From NCBI RefSeq assembly GCF_900114735.1, contig NZ_FOUA01000005.1, positions 186,001-250,000 of the forward strand: DNA of 64,000 nucleotides, written 5' to 3'. The DNA comes from Halopseudomonas bauzanensis (GTDB lineage: Bacteria; Pseudomonadota; Gammaproteobacteria; Pseudomonadales; Pseudomonadaceae). The notes beneath the pieces are model-generated. The model had not been told where the DNA came from, made no database searches, and saw only the letters and a program-made list of their open reading frames with translations. Positions 29,911-38,937 of the stretch are shown in pieces (the stretch's first letter is position 1; the number at the start of each line of letters is the position of its first letter). The position numbers and the translations under genes are program-made.

Positions 29911-30246
29911 CTACTGCTCCCAAGGCTCGCCCCGGGTCCGCTCGACCCGTGCGGCGTGCACCTGCATGGCAGCCTTGGCCAGCATGCAGGCACTGGTGGG
30001 CGCGGTGATAAACAGAAACAGCGTGATCAACAGCTCGTGCAGCCCCACCTCCCCTGTAGTACTGAAATAGATCATGGACGCCAGCACCAGCGAGCCGACG
30101 CCCAAGGTAGTCGCCTTGGTCGGGCCATGCAGGCGCATATAGAAGTCCGGCAGCTTGAACAGCCCGAACGAGCCGATCAGGGCAAACAGACTTCCCAGCA
30201 GCAACAGTGCGGCGACCAGCCATTCAATTGCAGTTTCCATAGGCAC
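29911..30246 (-). CDS. mrpG: Mrp-type Na+/H+ antiporter subunit G
   Basis: Membrane protein of 111 residues with three helices: 'LVAALLLLGSLFALIGSFGLFKLPDFYMRLHGPTKATTLGVGSLVLASMIYF'. Conserved 'RLHGPTKATTLG' marks MnhG/MrpG. It is the last gene of the six-gene operon (mrpA-C-D-E-F-G). Within the multi-subunit antiporter it is an accessory membrane subunit needed for stability. Confidence 0.95.
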   Translation of the reverse strand: MPMETAIEWLVAALLLLGSLFALIGSFGLFKLPDFYMRLHGPTKATTLGVGSLVLASMIYFSTTGEVGLHELLITLFLFITAPTSACMLAKAAMQVHAARVERTRGEPWEQ

Positions 30247-30249
30247 TCC

Positions 30250-30519
30250 TCATTCGATGATGTCGCCACGCAATAGGTATTTGGCCACGGCCACGGTACC
30301 CACAAACCCCATCACGGCTATCAGCAATGCCGCTTCAAAATACAGATTGGAGCGCAGCAGCAGCCCCATCAGAATGATCATGGCGATGGCGTTGACATAC
30401 AGGGTATCCAGCGCCAGCACTCGATCAGGCAGATCCGGCCCCTTGAACAGCCGCAACAGATTCAGCAGCATGGCCACCGAAATCATGCCCAGGCAGAGAA
30501 TGATTACGTTGTGGAGCAT
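30250..30519 (-). CDS. mrpF: Mrp-type Na+/H+ antiporter subunit F
   Basis: Small membrane subunit of 89 residues with three helices and the conserved 'FKGPDLPDRVLALDTLYVNAIAMIILMGL', where the buried aspartates are typical of MnhF/MrpF. It overlaps the mrpE 3' end by 16 bases and precedes mrpG by three. Confidence 0.95.
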   Translation of the reverse strand: MLHNVIILCLGMISVAMLLNLLRLFKGPDLPDRVLALDTLYVNAIAMIILMGLLLRSNLYFEAALLIAVMGFVGTVAVAKYLLRGDIIE

Positions 30520-31010
30520 TCGAACACCTCAATCAGGGGTTTCTCGTAGCGCTGCTTGATGGTGTCGATCAATTCCTGTTCATCCGGCACATCCAGCCCG
30601 TGAATCAGCAGGGTCCGATGATCCTCGCTGACATCCGCCGAGACCGTGCCCGGCGTGAGAGAAATGGTGGTCGCCAGCACCCCGATCCCGAACTCGTTAC
30701 GCAGTTCGAGCGGGTAGACCACAAACGCCGGTTGCAGTCTGCTGCTGGCGCCCAGGATCAATTTGGCCACTTCGAAGTTGGCGAAGAGAATATCGCCGAG
30801 AACCCGGAATACAAAGCGAACCAGCACCCAGGGCCGGTGTAACTTGGGGGGATCGGGCCAGAATGCATGCGTCAGCAAAGGGATCACCCAACCCAGTATC
30901 GCACCCATGATGAGCGACCCTGCCGACAGATCGTTGACCAACAGTTGCCAGACCCCTAGCAACAACAGGCTGAGCCAGGGATGCGGGAACCATTTTCCTG
31001 GCGCGTTCAA
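30504..31010 (-). CDS. mrpE: Mrp-type Na+/H+ antiporter subunit E (TTG start)
   Basis: Subunit of 168 residues with two to three N-terminal membrane segments and a cytoplasmic tail: 'VLVRFVFRVLGDILFANFEVAKLILG', 'RNEFGIGVLATTISLTPGTVSADVSEDHRTLLIHGLDV'. No ATG fits the start. A TTG at 31010 overlaps the mrpD stop codon and is preceded by GGAGG at six to seven bases, so TTG is the likely initiator. Longer frames upstream belong to mrpD on another frame. Confidence 0.93.
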   Translation of the reverse strand: MNAPGKWFPHPWLSLLLLGVWQLLVNDLSAGSLIMGAILGWVIPLLTHAFWPDPPKLHRPWVLVRFVFRVLGDILFANFEVAKLILGASSRLQPAFVVYPLELRNEFGIGVLATTISLTPGTVSADVSEDHRTLLIHGLDVPDEQELIDTIKQRYEKPLIEVFECSTT

Positions 31011-32533
31011 TGTCCACCTCCGCTCGTGCTGATCTGCATGGATAATACCTGCCGCGCATACTCCTGCGGATCCAGCAACTGATCGACAGTGATGGTGAGA
31101 TAATCGAGCAGCGGGCCGGCAAACACCACCAGTAGTGGAGAGCACAGCAGCAATGCGAGGACGGCCGCCAATCGCACGTTATCCACCGGTCCGCCGGCAG
31201 CGGCCGCCGGATCGGTGCGCCAGAACAAAGTGCTACCGGCACGGCTGAAGGCAATGATGGACACCAGTCCGCTGCCCAGCAACAACGAGTACAGCCAGCC
31301 CGCAGCCACCCCGGTCTCCGCCGCACGCAGCAACAAGAGCTTGCCAACGAAGCCGGACAAGGGCGGCAAACCGATTACCGATATCGCCGCCAGGAAGAAA
31401 AGGCCACTCAGTAATGTCGGCCTGGACAGCGCCGGTCCCGGCACCAGGCGACCGACAAAGCGTGGCCCGCGGCAACGGGAAATGATGCCCGCGAACAGGA
31501 ACAAGGCGCCGCAGACCCAGGTCGAGTGAATCAGATAGTAGAGACTGCCTACCAGCGCATCGTGGCTGTCCAGCGCCAGCCCGGCCAGCAGCGTGCCGAC
31601 AGATACCACCAGCAGGTAGGAAATCAGACCGTTCAGGGTGCTGGCAGCCAGCGCGCCTATGGTACCCAGAACCAGGGTCAATAACGCCGCCGGCCATAAC
31701 CAGCCGTTAGCCAGGTCTGCCAGCGGACCGGCAGTATCCCCGAAAACCTGGGTGTATATCCGCAGAATCGAGTAGATCCCGACCTTGGTCATGATGGCGA
31801 AAAGCGCCGCCACCGGCGGGGTAGCAGCGGCATAAGCCTTGGGTAACCAGAAGTACAGAGGGAAGACAGCTGCCTTGAGGCCAAACACCACCAGTAGAAG
31901 CATGGCTGCTGCCCCTACAAGAGGAGCATCCGGGGCTGGCAGCTGGGCTACACGCTGGGACAGGTCGGCCAGGTTCAGGGTGCCGGTAACACCATATAGA
32001 GTACCTATAGCGATCAGAAACAGGGCGGAGCCGAACAGGTTCAGCAGCACATAGTGCAATCCCGAGCGTATCCGGGCTGAACCAGTCCCATGCAACAGCA
32101 AGGCGTAGGAGGCGATGAGCAGGATTTCGAAGAAAACGAACAGGTTGAACAGGTCACCTGTCAGAAAGGCACCATTGATACCCATCAGTTGAAACTGGAA
32201 CAGCGCGTGAAAGTTCGCCCCCAGCAGGTCGTCGCCGCGCACGGCGTACACCACCGCCGCTATTGCCAGCACCGCAGTCACCAGCAGCAGCAACGCCGCC
32301 AGATGATCCACCACCAGCACGATCCCGAACGGTGGCATCCAGTTACCGGCGGCGTAAACCTGCAATCCCCCGCTGGCTTGTGCCATCAAGGCTATCGCCA
32401 GTGGCAGTTGTAACAGCGTTGCCAGTAGACAGAGGCTGCGCTTGAATCCCTCACTCGCCCGGCCGCTCAATAACAGCAGGGCGCCGGCAAACATCGGCAA
32501 CAGTATTGGCAGTATGACCAGATGATCCATCAA
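31007..32533 (-). CDS. mrpD: Mrp-type Na+/H+ antiporter subunit D
   Basis: NuoM/NuoN-like proton-translocating subunit of 508 residues with about 14 helices. The key buried lysine/glutamate region is visible in 'FEILLIASYALLLHGTG' and 'LKAAVFPLYFWLPKAYAAATPPVAALFAIMTKVGIY'. With MrpA it forms the antiporter core homologous to complex I. It overlaps mrpC by four bases and mrpE by four. Confidence 0.96.
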   Translation of the reverse strand: MMDHLVILPILLPMFAGALLLLSGRASEGFKRSLCLLATLLQLPLAIALMAQASGGLQVYAAGNWMPPFGIVLVVDHLAALLLLVTAVLAIAAVVYAVRGDDLLGANFHALFQFQLMGINGAFLTGDLFNLFVFFEILLIASYALLLHGTGSARIRSGLHYVLLNLFGSALFLIAIGTLYGVTGTLNLADLSQRVAQLPAPDAPLVGAAAMLLLVVFGLKAAVFPLYFWLPKAYAAATPPVAALFAIMTKVGIYSILRIYTQVFGDTAGPLADLANGWLWPAALLTLVLGTIGALAASTLNGLISYLLVVSVGTLLAGLALDSHDALVGSLYYLIHSTWVCGALFLFAGIISRCRGPRFVGRLVPGPALSRPTLLSGLFFLAAISVIGLPPLSGFVGKLLLLRAAETGVAAGWLYSLLLGSGLVSIIAFSRAGSTLFWRTDPAAAAGGPVDNVRLAAVLALLLCSPLLVVFAGPLLDYLTITVDQLLDPQEYARQVLSMQISTSGGGH

Positions 32534-32856
32534 CGTTTGCCCCGCCCATCAACGTGATCATTCTCCAGCTCACCCTGCGCGCGGAGCGCCAGTACCAGAG
32601 CGAAGGCAGTCATTGCGAAGCCGATGACGATGGCAGTCAGTACCAACGCTTGCGGCAGGGGGTCGGCGTGCTCGGCCACCTGACCAAGCACCGCCGGCTT
32701 ACCTGTATGCAGACGCCCCATGGCAAACAGGAAGAGATTCACTGCGTAGCTGATAAGCGTCAGCCCCACTACCACAGGAAAAGTACGGGCCCGTAACAGC
32801 AAATAAACACCCGACATCGTCAACACACCCAAGGTGAGAGCGTACAGCAGTTCCAT
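32530..32856 (-). CDS. mrpC: Mrp-type Na+/H+ antiporter subunit C
   Basis: NuoK-like subunit of 108 residues with three helices. Features include 'VGLTLISYAVNLFLFAMGRL' and 'DPLPQALVLTAIVIGFAMTAFALVLALR'. The start overlaps the mrpA stop (TAATG), so translation is coupled. Confidence 0.95.
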   Translation of the reverse strand: MELLYALTLGVLTMSGVYLLLRARTFPVVVGLTLISYAVNLFLFAMGRLHTGKPAVLGQVAEHADPLPQALVLTAIVIGFAMTAFALVLALRAQGELENDHVDGRGKR

Positions 32857-35645
32857 TATTCAGGCTCCCTGGCGGCATGGATGGAAAGCTTGCCCAGATT
32901 GGACAGAATCAGCAGTGTGGCGCCGACCACCGTCAGATACACACCGAGGTCAAACAGGAGGGCCGTTGCCAGCTCGATTTCACCGACCAGCGGAATGGCA
33001 AAATGATCGAATGCGCTGGTCAGGAAAGGATAACCGAACAACCAACTGCCCACTCCGGTCAGCCCCGCGATGATTACGCCGGCCCCGGCAAGATGATGGA
33101 AATCGACACCCCAACGGGCCTGACTCCAGGCGTGACCACTGGCGATGTACTGCAGGATAAGCGCCACTGCGGTAATCAGGCCCGCGATGAAACCACCACC
33201 CGGGAGATTATGCCCGCGCAGGAAAATGTACACCGATACCATCAAGGCCAACGGCAGAATGAGCCGTGACAGGTTCACCAGCATGAAGGGGTGAGCATCT
33301 CTCGCCCAGGTCCACCCCTGTTCATCCACCGATGGTTTGCGCAACCGCAGGCCGTGGATCAGCGCGTAGATAGCGGCGCCTGCAATCGCCAGGACAGTGA
33401 CTTCCCCCAGGGTATCGAAGCCGCGAAAATCGACCAGGATCACGTTCACCACGTTGGTTCCGCCACCACCCGACAGGCTGTTGGCCAGAAAATATCCGGC
33501 AATACTATCGTAGGGTCGGGTAAGTACGGCCAGGCACAGCCCGGTAACCAGGACACCAGCCAATCCGGCGATCAGCAGATCTCGACCGCGCCGCAATCCG
33601 GATGATTCTGCGGGCGAGGTGCGCGGCAGGAAGAACAGCGCCAACATCATCAGGATGATAGTGACCGATTCGACCGAGAGTTGGGTCAGTGCCAGATCCG
33701 GCGCCGAGAAACGGGCGAAGGCCAGGGCCACGAATAGCCCCACTACGCTGAGCATGACCAGTGACACCAGCCGCCGACGATGCCAATACGCAGTGGCGGC
33801 GGCGGTCAGCATGAGCAGGACGGCACCGACCAGAGTTGCCCCATCCACCGGGGTCATGGGCATCGGCCCCACCAGTGACGGGAGCTGCATCAACCAGAAA
33901 CCGCTCATCAGCAGCGCCGTCAGCAGCATCCATAGCAGATAGCGTTGCAACGAACTGTTCTCGATTCGCAAGGTAAGCATTGCTGCCTGGTTCACCAGCC
34001 GCTGGATCACACGCTCAAACAGATTTTTCGCATCCAACCGCGGCAGGTGCACGTGCCAACCCAGCAAACGGTGCCGCCCGAAGTAGATGAGCACACCCAC
34101 TAATAACGCCACCACGCTCATGGCCAGCGGCAGGTTGAAGCCGTGCCAGATAGCTAGGCTGTAGGTCGGCAAGTCTCCCCCTAACGTCGCTGCTGCTGCC
34201 ACTGCCAGCAACCCGGCCACGGTAAAACCTGGTACCAGGCCTACCAGCAGACACAGGGCGACCAGAATCTCGACCGGAATCTTCATGTAACGGCTGGGTT
34301 CATGGGGTGGAAATTTCGGCAGATTCACCGGTTTGCCGTTGAAAAACACATCATGAATAAAGCGCAGCGAGTACGCCACCGAGAATACGCCCGCTATTAC
34401 CGCGACCAGCGGCACCATCCAGCTGAAATTGCCGAACTGGTGTTGCTGCAGGGTCTCGGTGAAAAACATCTCCTTGCTCAGGAAACCGTTCAACAGAGGC
34501 ACGCCAGCCATCGCCGAGGCCGCAACCATAGCCAGCGTCGCGGTATGAGGCATGTACTTCCACAGGCCATTGATGCGCCGCATGTCCCGCGTGCCGGTCT
34601 CATGATCGATGATCCCTGCAGCCATGAACAGCGAGGCCTTGAAGGTCGCGTGGTTGATGATATGAAACACGGCGGCTACAGCCGCCAGCTGGGTATCCAG
34701 CCCGAACAGCAGCGTGATCAGGCCCAGGTGGCTGATGGTCGAGTAAGCCAGCAACCCTTTCAAATCATGCTGAAACAGTGCGGTACAGGCGCCCAGCAAC
34801 AGCGTAGCCATACCGGTGATACTGACCAGGAAGAACCACAGGTCCGTATCTGATAGCGCCGGGTACAGCCGCGCCAGCAGAAACACCCCGGCTTTGACCA
34901 TGGTCGCCGAATGCAGGTAGGCCGACACTGGCGTGGGAGCGGCCATCGCGTGGGGCAGCCAGAAGTGGAAAGGAAACTGCGCAGACTTGGTGAACACTCC
35001 CAGCAATACCAGTACCAGAATCAGCGGATAGAGCGCATGCTCGCGAATCAGATCGCCTGAAGCCAGCACCACACTGAGCTCATAGCTACCAACCACCTGC
35101 CCCAGCAGCAGCACCCCGGCCAGCAGGGCCAACCCACCTCCCCCGGTCACCGCCAGCGCCATGCGCGCGCCCTTGCGCGCATCGGAAGAATGCGACCAAT
35201 AGCCGATCAACAGGAAGGACGACAGGCTGGTCAGCTCCCAGAAGAACATCATCAACAGGAGGTTTTCCGACAGGACCACCCCCAGCATGGCGGCCATGAA
35301 CAGCAACAGGAAAAAGAAGAAGCGCCCCATCGGATCGTTCTTCGACAGGTAGTAGCGCGCGTAGATGATAACCAGAATGCCGATACCGAGAATCAGCAAG
35401 GCAAACAGGAAACTCAGCCCATCGAGGCGAAAACTGATGGTGAGTCCGAGCCGCTCGATCCACGGCCAGCTCTGCACCACCACCCCACCTGAAAAAACGG
35501 TGGCGGCATGACTCCACAGCAGTATCAGACCCAGAACTGGCGCCACCATGGTCGCCAAGGCACATAGGGAGCGGCCTTTAGTATCCGTTAGCAGTGGCAG
35601 GAAAAAACTCAGCAGTGGCAGCAGCACGATCAGCGCCAGGGTCAT
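32856..35645 (-). CDS. mrpA: Mrp-type Na+/H+ antiporter fused subunits A and B
   Basis: Large membrane subunit of 929 residues. The N-terminal ~500 residues are NuoL-like ('[17 protein letters not shown]', '[36 protein letters not shown]'). A MrpA-specific extension and a DUF4040 region follow, then a C-terminal MrpB domain ('[39 protein letters not shown]'). There is no separate mrpB gene, which makes this a group 2 (six-gene, A/B-fused) operon. Mrp complexes export Na+ (and K+ or Li+) for protons and help with salt and alkali tolerance. The promoter region lies between here and slyB. Confidence 0.96.
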   Translation of the reverse strand: MTLALIVLLPLLSFFLPLLTDTKGRSLCALATMVAPVLGLILLWSHAATVFSGGVVVQSWPWIERLGLTISFRLDGLSFLFALLILGIGILVIIYARYYLSKNDPMGRFFFFLLLFMAAMLGVVLSENLLLMMFFWELTSLSSFLLIGYWSHSSDARKGARMALAVTGGGGLALLAGVLLLGQVVGSYELSVVLASGDLIREHALYPLILVLVLLGVFTKSAQFPFHFWLPHAMAAPTPVSAYLHSATMVKAGVFLLARLYPALSDTDLWFFLVSITGMATLLLGACTALFQHDLKGLLAYSTISHLGLITLLFGLDTQLAAVAAVFHIINHATFKASLFMAAGIIDHETGTRDMRRINGLWKYMPHTATLAMVAASAMAGVPLLNGFLSKEMFFTETLQQHQFGNFSWMVPLVAVIAGVFSVAYSLRFIHDVFFNGKPVNLPKFPPHEPSRYMKIPVEILVALCLLVGLVPGFTVAGLLAVAAAATLGGDLPTYSLAIWHGFNLPLAMSVVALLVGVLIYFGRHRLLGWHVHLPRLDAKNLFERVIQRLVNQAAMLTLRIENSSLQRYLLWMLLTALLMSGFWLMQLPSLVGPMPMTPVDGATLVGAVLLMLTAAATAYWHRRRLVSLVMLSVVGLFVALAFARFSAPDLALTQLSVESVTIILMMLALFFLPRTSPAESSGLRRGRDLLIAGLAGVLVTGLCLAVLTRPYDSIAGYFLANSLSGGGGTNVVNVILVDFRGFDTLGEVTVLAIAGAAIYALIHGLRLRKPSVDEQGWTWARDAHPFMLVNLSRLILPLALMVSVYIFLRGHNLPGGGFIAGLITAVALILQYIASGHAWSQARWGVDFHHLAGAGVIIAGLTGVGSWLFGYPFLTSAFDHFAIPLVGEIELATALLFDLGVYLTVVGATLLILSNLGKLSIHAAREPE

Positions 35646-35803
35646 TCATGAAACTCCGTTTGTTCGAACGTGCTCAGCACAATATGGTCCATCCCGCTAG
35701 CGCGGCGGCGGGAAATGTCCGGGAACGACAGGATGAAGGCACCCGCAAGCGGGCAGTCAATCAATGACGGGCCAATGAGCGACCCGCCATGCCAGCCAGG
35801 TTA

Positions 35804-36265
35804 CTACTTGCTTACACGCGAAACCCCGTTGACTGTCAGTACCCGCACTCGCTCGCCCGGAGCGAAGGAGATACTCGGATCGACTTCCTGCACATAGGCG
35901 CGGGTCTGACCGCCATCCTCTCGCACAGTGATTTCGATACCCTGATTGCGGGTGATGCCTTCTTCGGCCGCCGCACCCGCCATACCACCGGCGACAGCAC
36001 CCAACACGCCGGTAATAATGCTGCCACGTCCGCCACCGATCGAGCTACCGGCAACACCACCAACCACTGCACCAGCGCCGGTACCGATATTGGTCCTGGT
36101 GCCTTCGATCTGCACCAGGCGAACCGATTCGACGGTGCCCATACGCACTGTTTGCGGCGCGCGCGCTTCATCGCGGCTGTAGGTGTCACCGGTCAATCCC
36201 GAAGCACAACCACCCAGCACCAACGCAACACCGAGCAGGCAGCTCTGGAGAATTCGTATATTCAT
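35804..36265 (-). CDS. slyB: Glycine-zipper outer-membrane lipoprotein SlyB
   Basis: Outer-membrane lipoprotein of 153 residues with lipobox 'LVLGGCAS'. A glycine-zipper segment ('GTGAGAVVGGVAGSSIGGGRGSIITGVLGAVAGGMAG') and a C-terminal 'VQEVDPSISFAPGERVRVL' OB-like end complete it. In enterics SlyB is PhoPQ-regulated and protects the outer membrane under stress; regulation here is not visible. It is monocistronic, downstream of nothing on the same strand within 250 bases. Confidence 0.92.
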   Translation of the reverse strand: MNIRILQSCLLGVALVLGGCASGLTGDTYSRDEARAPQTVRMGTVESVRLVQIEGTRTNIGTGAGAVVGGVAGSSIGGGRGSIITGVLGAVAGGMAGAAAEEGITRNQGIEITVREDGGQTRAYVQEVDPSISFAPGERVRVLTVNGVSRVSK

Positions 36266-36515
36266 GATTCACCTCTGTATTGTGCAGCAACCCTGAAGGC
36301 TACCGGTTAGTGTGCAGTTTCTGCCACTAAATATTGGACCCGGCCAGCCCGCGAATGTTGCGGGGGCCTTTCATCGGGTTTTCTTCGGCGTGGGTCGAGG
36401 TCCACTGCGGTTTCCTTTAGAATCCGCGCCGATCATTCACCTTCCCACTGCTCCAGCCAGAATAACAATTAAATCCGCAGCTCACGAGCACTCGATATAT
36501 TCGGAGAAGAATTGC

Positions 36516-36791
36516 ATGCCCGTATTGCAGCTTGCGTGGCTTTATTATCTTAACAATAGCGCCTTTGTACTCAACTGCCTGGCGTTGTTTTACGGCCTCA
36601 GTGGCAGCTGGCTGATCATCGCTACCCAGTGGCGTACCGCCCGCGCCATGCGGTTGGCAACCGGCGGCAGCGCATTGACGCTAACCGGCCCGACGGCCCG
36701 CCCGCATCCCGCCAACCGGATGTTCATGCTGGTCGGCGGTGTCTGCCTGGGTCTGGCACTACTGCTCACGCTCGCTGCCCGCCTGGTCTGA
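36516..36791 (+). CDS. Small membrane protein, unknown
   Basis: Product of 91 residues from an ATG preceded by GGAG. Two hydrophobic stretches ('SAFVLNCLALFYGLSGSWLIIATQW' and 'MFMLVGGVCLGLALLLTLAARLV') flank a short polar loop, so two membrane passes are likely. I do not recognise the family. Its 3' end overlaps the convergent acyltransferase gene by 33 bases. Confidence 0.6.
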   Translation: MPVLQLAWLYYLNNSAFVLNCLALFYGLSGSWLIIATQWRTARAMRLATGGSALTLTGPTARPHPANRMFMLVGGVCLGLALLLTLAARLV

Positions 36792-37931
36792 CACCCACTG
36801 GCGGCTAGCCACCGGGTTGGCGTATTGGCGCAACCACCAGGGGCGCTGATCCGGCGGGCAGGCCGCCAGGCGCTCGGCAAATCGCTGTTCCTCAGCCGCC
36901 AGCATCGAAGCATCGAACTGCCCGCGCCAGCCAGCGATGTCTACTGCTGGATGCTCCGCCAGCAGTTGCTCCATCGCCAGATAGTTGCTGGGATACAGAC
37001 GATATAGCCCGAGAATCTGGCGATCCGCCTCCGCGGCCACCGCCTTGGCATCGGGGTAGTCCTCGGTCAGCGGCTTACCGAAGGCGATATGCACCCGCCC
37101 CTTGTAGCCGGTCAGGCCCATGGCAATGGAGCGGTCATCCTCGCCCGGCTGCTTGGTATAGCCGCCAGTGCGTTCACGCTGCTCCAGCTCACGTGCCTTC
37201 ATCTGATCGCAAGGGTCCCACTCATAGGCGATGGAAACCGGCACGATATTCAATGAGCGCACCACGTCGGCAAAGGCTTCGCCCTTGCGGCTCATGCACA
37301 GCATCTTGATGATCGCCGTGTCGGTGCGATCGCAGCCGTCCTTAGCGCGCCCTTCAGCCTGGGCAATCCACACCGAGTGCCCATCCAGAATCGAATGGCT
37401 GATGTAGGCGGACAGGGTCTGATAAACCGCCAGTTTTTCCCGCCGCCCGGCCACCGAGCGATGCACGATGAAGCATTTGTTCAGCCGCATCAGGTCGCTG
37501 ACGAAAGGCCGCTGCAGCAGGTTGTCGCCAATCGCGATGCGTGGCGTCGGATGGCCGCCATGGTACAACGCATAGTTGACGAAGGCCGGATCCATGGCGA
37601 TATCCCGGTGATTGGCCAGGAACAGATGAGGCCGCGTCTTGCTCAGATGCTCCAGCCCGCTGTAGGTAACGGTGAGCGCGCTGCGCTCGATGACCTTGTC
37701 CAGCCATGGCTCAAGCCGGTGCTGCAGCGCATCCACAGTGGTAATGCCCCGCGCCTCACGACGCAGCCCACCACCAACCAGGGCCGAGGCCATGCCCGGC
37801 AGCCAGCGGCTGAGCCGCGGGAACCGGTAGCGGGCCAGCGTTTGCAGCAACTCGCGATCATGCAACAGCCGTTGCATGACGGCAGGCACCTCATCGTCTC
37901 CATAGGGCCGGATGGCATCAAACTCGCCCAT
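36759..37931 (-). CDS. PlsC-type acyltransferase (putative glycerol-3-phosphate or lysophospholipid acyltransferase)
   Basis: Acyltransferase of 390 residues. The catalytic HX4D block reads 'LANHRDIAMDPAF', followed by 'FVSDLMRLNKCFIVHRSVAGRREK' and 'SVWIAQAEGRAKDGCDRTDTAII' (the PEG-like lipid-binding loop with the E substituted context 'EGRAKDG'). The length and the region 'IVPVSIAYEWDPCDQMKARELEQRE' resemble long Pseudomonas homologues annotated only as 1-acyl-sn-glycerol-3-phosphate acyltransferase. It is soluble or peripherally membrane-bound. The exact acceptor is unknown. Confidence 0.82.
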   Translation of the reverse strand: MGEFDAIRPYGDDEVPAVMQRLLHDRELLQTLARYRFPRLSRWLPGMASALVGGGLRREARGITTVDALQHRLEPWLDKVIERSALTVTYSGLEHLSKTRPHLFLANHRDIAMDPAFVNYALYHGGHPTPRIAIGDNLLQRPFVSDLMRLNKCFIVHRSVAGRREKLAVYQTLSAYISHSILDGHSVWIAQAEGRAKDGCDRTDTAIIKMLCMSRKGEAFADVVRSLNIVPVSIAYEWDPCDQMKARELEQRERTGGYTKQPGEDDRSIAMGLTGYKGRVHIAFGKPLTEDYPDAKAVAAEADRQILGLYRLYPSNYLAMEQLLAEHPAVDIAGWRGQFDASMLAAEEQRFAERLAACPPDQRPWWLRQYANPVASRQWVSDQAGSEREQ

Positions 37932-38077
37932 GCATTCCTCATTACCTTGGGTGGAAACCGCGCATTATGCGGCGCAGCGATTCGACTCACAATTGCTGAG
38001 TGATTGTTTCGTCGGATTGGGGAAGGAGCTAGACTCCCCTTCCCCCTTCCCATCGAGCTGCTGCCAGGAGAATAGCC

Positions 38078-38278
38078 ATGCCGTTGCTGGACGAATGTGC
38101 CCGCCATTGCCCGCACTGCGGCGAGCCCATCCGCTTGCTGGTCGATCTCAGCGGCGGGACCCAGAGCTATATCGAAGACTGCGCCGTTTGCTGTCAGCCC
38201 ATCCTCATCAACCTGTGGGTCGATGCGGACCTGGAAGGTTACCAGCTGGATCTGCGCCGTGAGGAAGACCCGCTGTGA
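38078..38278 (+). CDS. CPXCG-motif cysteine-rich zinc-ribbon protein
   Basis: Protein of 66 residues with two cysteine pairs that would bind zinc: C11/C14 in 'CPHCGEPI' and C35/C38(C39) in 'DCAVCCQPI'. It belongs to the small CPXCG family found in pseudomonads, function unknown. It overlaps the next gene by four bases (GTGA), so the two are translationally coupled and may work together. Confidence 0.85.
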   Translation: MPLLDECARHCPHCGEPIRLLVDLSGGTQSYIEDCAVCCQPILINLWVDADLEGYQLDLRREEDPL

Positions 38279-38937
38279 CCGGCCGCATCGCCCAGTTCAA
38301 TGCGCCGGTGGCAGAGGTGCCCCAGAGCTGGCAGCCCAACTGGAACCTCAGCCCCGGCAATCGCGTACTGATCCTGCGCAAGCTGGACAACCGCCTCGAC
38401 TGCGCCGACGTGCTATGGAACCTGACTCCGGGCTGGCTGCGTGATCTGAGCCGTGCGCCCTTCTCGGCTCAGGCCGAGTTCCTGCACGACAAGCCGATGT
38501 TCCGCGAACCTCTGGTACAGCGGCGCTGCCTGCTGCCGGTCGATGGTTTTTATATATGGCAGCAACAGGGGCAACGCAAGCAACCCTGGTACCTGCGACA
38601 GGAACAGGGTGGGCTGGCACTGGCTGGATTATGGGAGCGCTATGCATTGGATGATGGCGAGTACTGGGACAGCTGCGTTCTGATCACCGCACCGGCCAAG
38701 GGCCTGCCGGCCCGACTGGGAGAACGCATGCCGGTCACCCTGAACCGGGCCGAACAGGCCATCTGGCTCGCTGCGGCCACCGCTCCGAGCGCATTGCAAC
38801 CACTGTTGCTCAATGCCGATTCCCAGGTGCGACTGATGTACCCGGTCAACCCGGCGGTCAGCAGCCCGGCGACCCAGGGGCCACAATGCTGCAACCCCAC
38901 CGGGCACGCCGTCAGGCTGGATGATCCTATACCTTGA
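38275..38937 (+). CDS. SRAP/YedK-fold protein lacking the catalytic residues
   Basis: Product of 220 residues that aligns along its length with YedK/HMCES (SRAP) proteins, which crosslink to abasic sites in single-stranded DNA. The fold landmarks are kept: 'WNLSPGN', 'GWLRD', 'RRCLLPVDGFYIWQQQGQRKQPWYL', 'CVLITAPAKG' and 'RMPVTL'. The active-site positions are not. The invariant Cys2 (MCGR) is T2 (MTGR), the Asn of 'INAR' is S64, the catalytic Glu of 'FYEW' is I94 and the catalytic His before 'xRMP' is G149. It starts at GTG 38275 inside the zinc-ribbon gene. It may be a non-catalytic DNA-binding paralogue. Confidence 0.88.
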   Translation: MTGRIAQFNAPVAEVPQSWQPNWNLSPGNRVLILRKLDNRLDCADVLWNLTPGWLRDLSRAPFSAQAEFLHDKPMFREPLVQRRCLLPVDGFYIWQQQGQRKQPWYLRQEQGGLALAGLWERYALDDGEYWDSCVLITAPAKGLPARLGERMPVTLNRAEQAIWLAAATAPSALQPLLLNADSQVRLMYPVNPAVSSPATQGPQCCNPTGHAVRLDDPIP

